From assembly GCA_049841275.1 (NCBI GenBank), contig JASGDN010000049.1, positions 1-64,000 of the forward strand: 64,000 bases of DNA, read 5' to 3'. Shown piece after piece: positions 61,698 through 64,000 of this stretch. Source of the DNA: JASGDN01 sp049841275 (GTDB lineage Bacteria; Chloroflexota; Chloroflexia; Thermomicrobiales; UBA6265). Every line of letters begins with the position of its first letter. The first letter of the stretch is position 1. A model generated the notes under the pieces. That model was not told the DNA's origin and made no database searches. It saw nothing but the letters and a program-made list of their open reading frames with translations. Position numbers and translations under genes: made by a program.

Positions 61698-62726
61698 ATG
61701 CGTCGATCCCAACCCAATCCCCGATCATCCCGGCGCACGCCTGTGCCCCCTTCGCGCATGCCGCTGCCGACGCGCATCCATGCCTACTCGACACGATCGG
61801 CTGCCGCACTGGTGATCGCCGCCGCCGCGATCGTCACCGCTTTCGGTTCCCGCAACGTCTCCATCGACCCGGCTGCCTCCGCGCCAACGCCTCCCGGCAC
61901 CGAGATTGCCTTCCTGCCCACGTCCACGCCAACCACGGAACCAACCGGGACTATCGCGCTCCTTTCACCAACACCGACGATGACGGCGGCGCTGACGGTT
62001 CCACCCACAGCCACCCTGGCGCCAACCGAGATCCCGACACTGACTCCCACCGAGTTCGTACACCCGACAGTGCCCCCCTCCGGCAACGACACTGAATCGA
62101 TGATCTACGAACGAGGAAACCCGAACAAGAAGCAGATCGCCTTCACCTTCGACGCCGGCGAGGGGCCGGGCTACGTCACCCAGATCCTCGACCTGTTCGA
62201 GAAATATGGCATCCACGGCTCCTTCGGCGTCACGGGAAACTGGGCAGAACAGAATCCGGACCTCGTGAAGCGGATGGTGGACGACGGAAACATCGTCTTC
62301 AACCACACGCTGAATCACAAGTCGTTTACTGGCTACAGCACTGGCGCCCCGGCCCTTACCGATCAGGAGCGGACCGACGAGATCGTTCAGGCCAACGACG
62401 CGATCGTCGCCGCGTCCGGTCAGGACACGCGCCCGTTCTTCCGGTTCCCATACAACGATTACGACGAGCAAGCGCTGGTCCTGCTCAAGCAACTGGGATA
62501 CGACTACACGCTTGGCTACACGTGCGACACCCTCGGCTGGAATGGCAACACCGCTGACCAGATCATCCAGCTCTGCGGTCCGGATGCGCCGAAGGGTGGC
62601 CCAGGCGGCATCATCCTCATGCACGTTGTGCAAGAGCAGGACTTCCTCGCGCTCGAACCGCTGATCCAGGCCTACCTGGACGACGGGTACGAGATCGTCA
62701 CGATGGACGTCATGATCGGCTCCTGA
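61698..62726 (+). CDS. Secreted CE4 polysaccharide deacetylase
   Basis: A 342-aa exported or membrane-anchored protein. A basic N-terminus and helix at about 34-50 precede a Thr/Pro-rich linker (60-125) and a NodB-type domain (about 140-342). Motif 1 reads FTFDAGEGPGY: Asp152 is kept but the second Asp of the usual TFDDG is Ala. Motif 2 is FNHTLNHKS with His203 and His207. Metal binding may therefore use the His pair and another ligand. Targets could be peptidoglycan, chitin or surface glycans. Start uncertain between ATGs at 61698 and 61758; neither has a strong SD. Confidence 0.85.
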   Translation: MRRSQPNPRSSRRTPVPPSRMPLPTRIHAYSTRSAAALVIAAAAIVTAFGSRNVSIDPAASAPTPPGTEIAFLPTSTPTTEPTGTIALLSPTPTMTAALTVPPTATLAPTEIPTLTPTEFVHPTVPPSGNDTESMIYERGNPNKKQIAFTFDAGEGPGYVTQILDLFEKYGIHGSFGVTGNWAEQNPDLVKRMVDDGNIVFNHTLNHKSFTGYSTGAPALTDQERTDEIVQANDAIVAASGQDTRPFFRFPYNDYDEQALVLLKQLGYDYTLGYTCDTLGWNGNTADQIIQLCGPDAPKGGPGGIILMHVVQEQDFLALEPLIQAYLDDGYEIVTMDVMIGS

Positions 62727-63039
62727 GCGCCGCCGACGCGCAACCTGGCCAAGGAAAGGCCACGCAGGTCATTCCGGGCTGAAATACCCGGAAAGTGGTG
62801 TAGTCAGGGGCCGATCCCTGTGTGAGAATCACTCGCGACACGGTACACTAGCCCCGGCTGGACATTGGCGAATTGTGCCTGTCTTCGTGCGCCAATACGA
62901 CCGCGGGACGATGTCTCGCAGGCAGCATGGCGGTTTTCTGGACGCAACCGCCATGCCGGTACAATACTGGCGCCCGCGCGCCAGGCAGGCGATCAATCGT
63001 GTGGGATGCGTTCGACGTGGCAGGGAGGCCCGGAACCGG
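62727..63039. other. Upstream region of the cupredoxin gene
   Basis: 313 bases. A CCGGG/CCCGG hairpin near 62774-62791 may end the deacetylase transcript. TACAAT at 62960-62965 with TGGACG upstream (15-base spacer) could be a promoter for the cupredoxin gene. No ORF supported. Confidence 0.4.
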
Positions 63040-63879
63040 ATGAAGCGCTTGAACCGACGACGTTTTGTTGCACTCGCCTCGGCCGGAGCGGCCGGCGGGT
63101 TGTTGACCGCCTGCGGCAACAACCCGGATGCGGTGAACCTCAGCCCGACGCGTGTTTCCGACGTGGCCGGTGCGCCGACGCTGGCCGCCAATGCAACGCC
63201 ACCAGGCAGCGAGACGACTGCCGGCACCACGGGAGGTGGCGGTCCCGAGCTGACGACGATCGAATTGAAGACCGTCGATCTGGCGTTCGAGCCGAAGGAC
63301 TTCTCCATCCCGGCTGACACCGACGTGACGGTCAACATGACCAACGACGGTGCGCTGAACCACGACTTCGCGATGGATACACCCAAGAAGTTCGTGTCGG
63401 ACGTGCTCTCCGCCCAGGGCAAGACCACGTTCACGCTGAATCTGCCCGCCGGCACCTACGACTACTACTGCTCGCAGCCCGGCCACAAGGAAGCTGGCAT
63501 GGTTGGCAAGATCACCGTCGGCGGTTCCGGCGGAGGTCCGGCTGCCGGTGGCGAGGCGTCTCCCGCTGCATCCCCGGTCGCGGGTGGCGGTCCGGGCGGC
63601 GAGGCCCCGACCGAGGCCTCGATCAGCACCGTTGACTTGGCCTTCGATCCGAAGGAGCTCACCGTCGCGGCCAATACGGACGTGAAGATAACCGTCACCA
63701 ACAAGGGCGTGCTCCAGCATGACTTCCACGTCGATGCGTTGAACATCACGTCGAAGATGCTGAACGGTGGAGAATCGGACACCGTCACGGTCAATGCCAA
63801 GCCTGGCACCTACGAATTCTGGTGCACGGTTACCGGCCACAAGGAAGCCGGCATGGTCGGCAAGCTGATCGTGAAATAA
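63040..63879 (+). CDS. Tat-exported lipoprotein with two cupredoxin domains
   Basis: A 279-aa protein. The N-terminus has a twin-Arg motif (NRRRFVALASAGAAGG) and a lipobox LTAC (Cys24), so a folded protein is exported by Tat and lipidated. Two plastocyanin-like domains follow, at about 75-155 and 190-279, joined by a Gly/Ala/Pro linker. Each has the four type-1 copper ligands: His in NHDF/QHDF, then Cys, His and Met in YYCSQPGHKEAGM and FWCTVTGHKEAGM. The domains are near-copies, implying duplication. It probably carries electrons at the outer face of the membrane. GGGAGG precedes the ATG; a strong terminator follows. Confidence 0.93.
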   Translation: MKRLNRRRFVALASAGAAGGLLTACGNNPDAVNLSPTRVSDVAGAPTLAANATPPGSETTAGTTGGGGPELTTIELKTVDLAFEPKDFSIPADTDVTVNMTNDGALNHDFAMDTPKKFVSDVLSAQGKTTFTLNLPAGTYDYYCSQPGHKEAGMVGKITVGGSGGGPAAGGEASPAASPVAGGGPGGEAPTEASISTVDLAFDPKELTVAANTDVKITVTNKGVLQHDFHVDALNITSKMLNGGESDTVTVNAKPGTYEFWCTVTGHKEAGMVGKLIVK

Positions 63880-63895
63880 TCCCGATCGAACCACA

Positions 63896-63934
63896 CGAAC
63901 CGGCCCGGTGGAGTAAATCCACCGGGCCGGTTCG
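63896..63934 (+). terminator. 17-bp perfect terminator hairpin
   Basis: 63896-63912 (CGAACCGGCCCGG...) is the exact reverse complement of 63918-63934 around GTAAA, 16 bases after the cupredoxin stop. Confidence 0.8.
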
Positions 63935-63970
63935 CTTGTCCGGTGCGCCTCGCACGCACCATGCGCAGGG

Positions 63971-64000
63971 TTACGGTTGCGGAATCAGATCATGTGGGCG
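63971..64000 (-). CDS. Possible 3' end of a gene running off the window
   Basis: The minus strand has an open frame entering from the window edge and ending in a TAA stop at 63971-63973 (last residues RPHDLIPQP). It would converge on the terminator at 63896. Only ten codons are visible, so this is weak evidence. Confidence 0.25.
   Translation of the reverse strand, partial: RPHDLIPQP

Noticed and set aside
60823..61809. N-terminal extension of the kinase frame up to 61809
   Set aside because: The frame stays open, but it runs antisense through the DUF59 gene and its sequence has no domain; the HTH begins shortly after 60822.
1..64000. CRISPR array, rRNA or tRNA genes, prophage module
   Set aside because: No regularly spaced direct repeats, no rRNA-like conserved sequence, no foldable tRNA and no phage structural genes were recognised by eye.

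Overview
The window is GC-rich (about 62-64 %) bacterial chromosome, nearly all coding. The gene set suggests a Chloroflexota bacterium, most likely class Thermomicrobia or a close relative. This is inferred from gene style: Thr/Ser/Pro-linked secreted proteins, SCO1664-type and DUF255 proteins, a SpoVS-domain protein next to rny, many GTG starts, and 4-nt start/stop overlaps. No rRNA, tRNA or CRISPR array was seen, so taxonomy cannot be fixed from the window.

Layout. 1-5 kb looks accessory: an IS110 recombinase gene with an internal in-frame deletion, a PAP2 phosphatase, a small unit with a strong promoter, a 36-aa ORF and a terminator, a 127-aa orphan, and a plasmid-type parA-parB pair. 5-11 kb is envelope biology: a secreted two-Cys protein, an LppX/LprG-like lipoprotein, an HtrA protease, a SIS-domain isomerase, a REP-like double palindrome and a three-SH3 L,D-transpeptidase. 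11-20 kb holds proC, a DUF255 protein and a tightly overlapped minus-strand operon (SpoVS-domain protein, PHP phosphoesterase, ispD, ispF, dtd, tail-anchored protein) behind rny. 20-28 kb holds a GNAT, a NYN nuclease, GH29 fucosidase, an AlkX/YcaQ glycosylase, a dolichol-phosphate-mannose-type synthase overlapped by a response regulator, and MurA with Asp in place of the fosfomycin-target Cys.

28-36 kb is a complete F-type ATP synthase operon (atpZ-B-E-F-H-A-G-D-C) on the minus strand. Its putative promoter carries a perfect Crp/Fnr-type palindrome. 36-48 kb holds a Ser/Cys-type proline racemase family enzyme, a SCO1664 protein, an FAH hydrolase, UDP-glucose dehydrogenase, haem O synthase, MscL with a zinc ribbon, a large secreted protein, and a GT39-like glycosyltransferase whose 3' end overlaps a GH15 enzyme. 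48.7-54.7 kb is a full mrpABCDEFG Na+/H+ antiporter operon. 55-64 kb holds an MBL-fold protein, CTP synthase, a histidine kinase with an N-terminal DNA-binding domain, an Fe-S maturation (DUF59) protein, a polysaccharide deacetylase and a Tat-lipoprotein with two cupredoxin domains.

Taken together, the genes serve core energetics (ATP synthase plus Mrp), isoprenoid, nucleotide and cell-wall precursor synthesis, and an elaborate envelope and secretome. I did not find one clear-cut new multi-gene system. The best leads are the Crp/Fnr-like site over the atp promoter, the HTH-sensor-kinase fusion, the SpoVS-fusion operon, the self-contained 36-aa unit, and the crippled IS110 with its leader.
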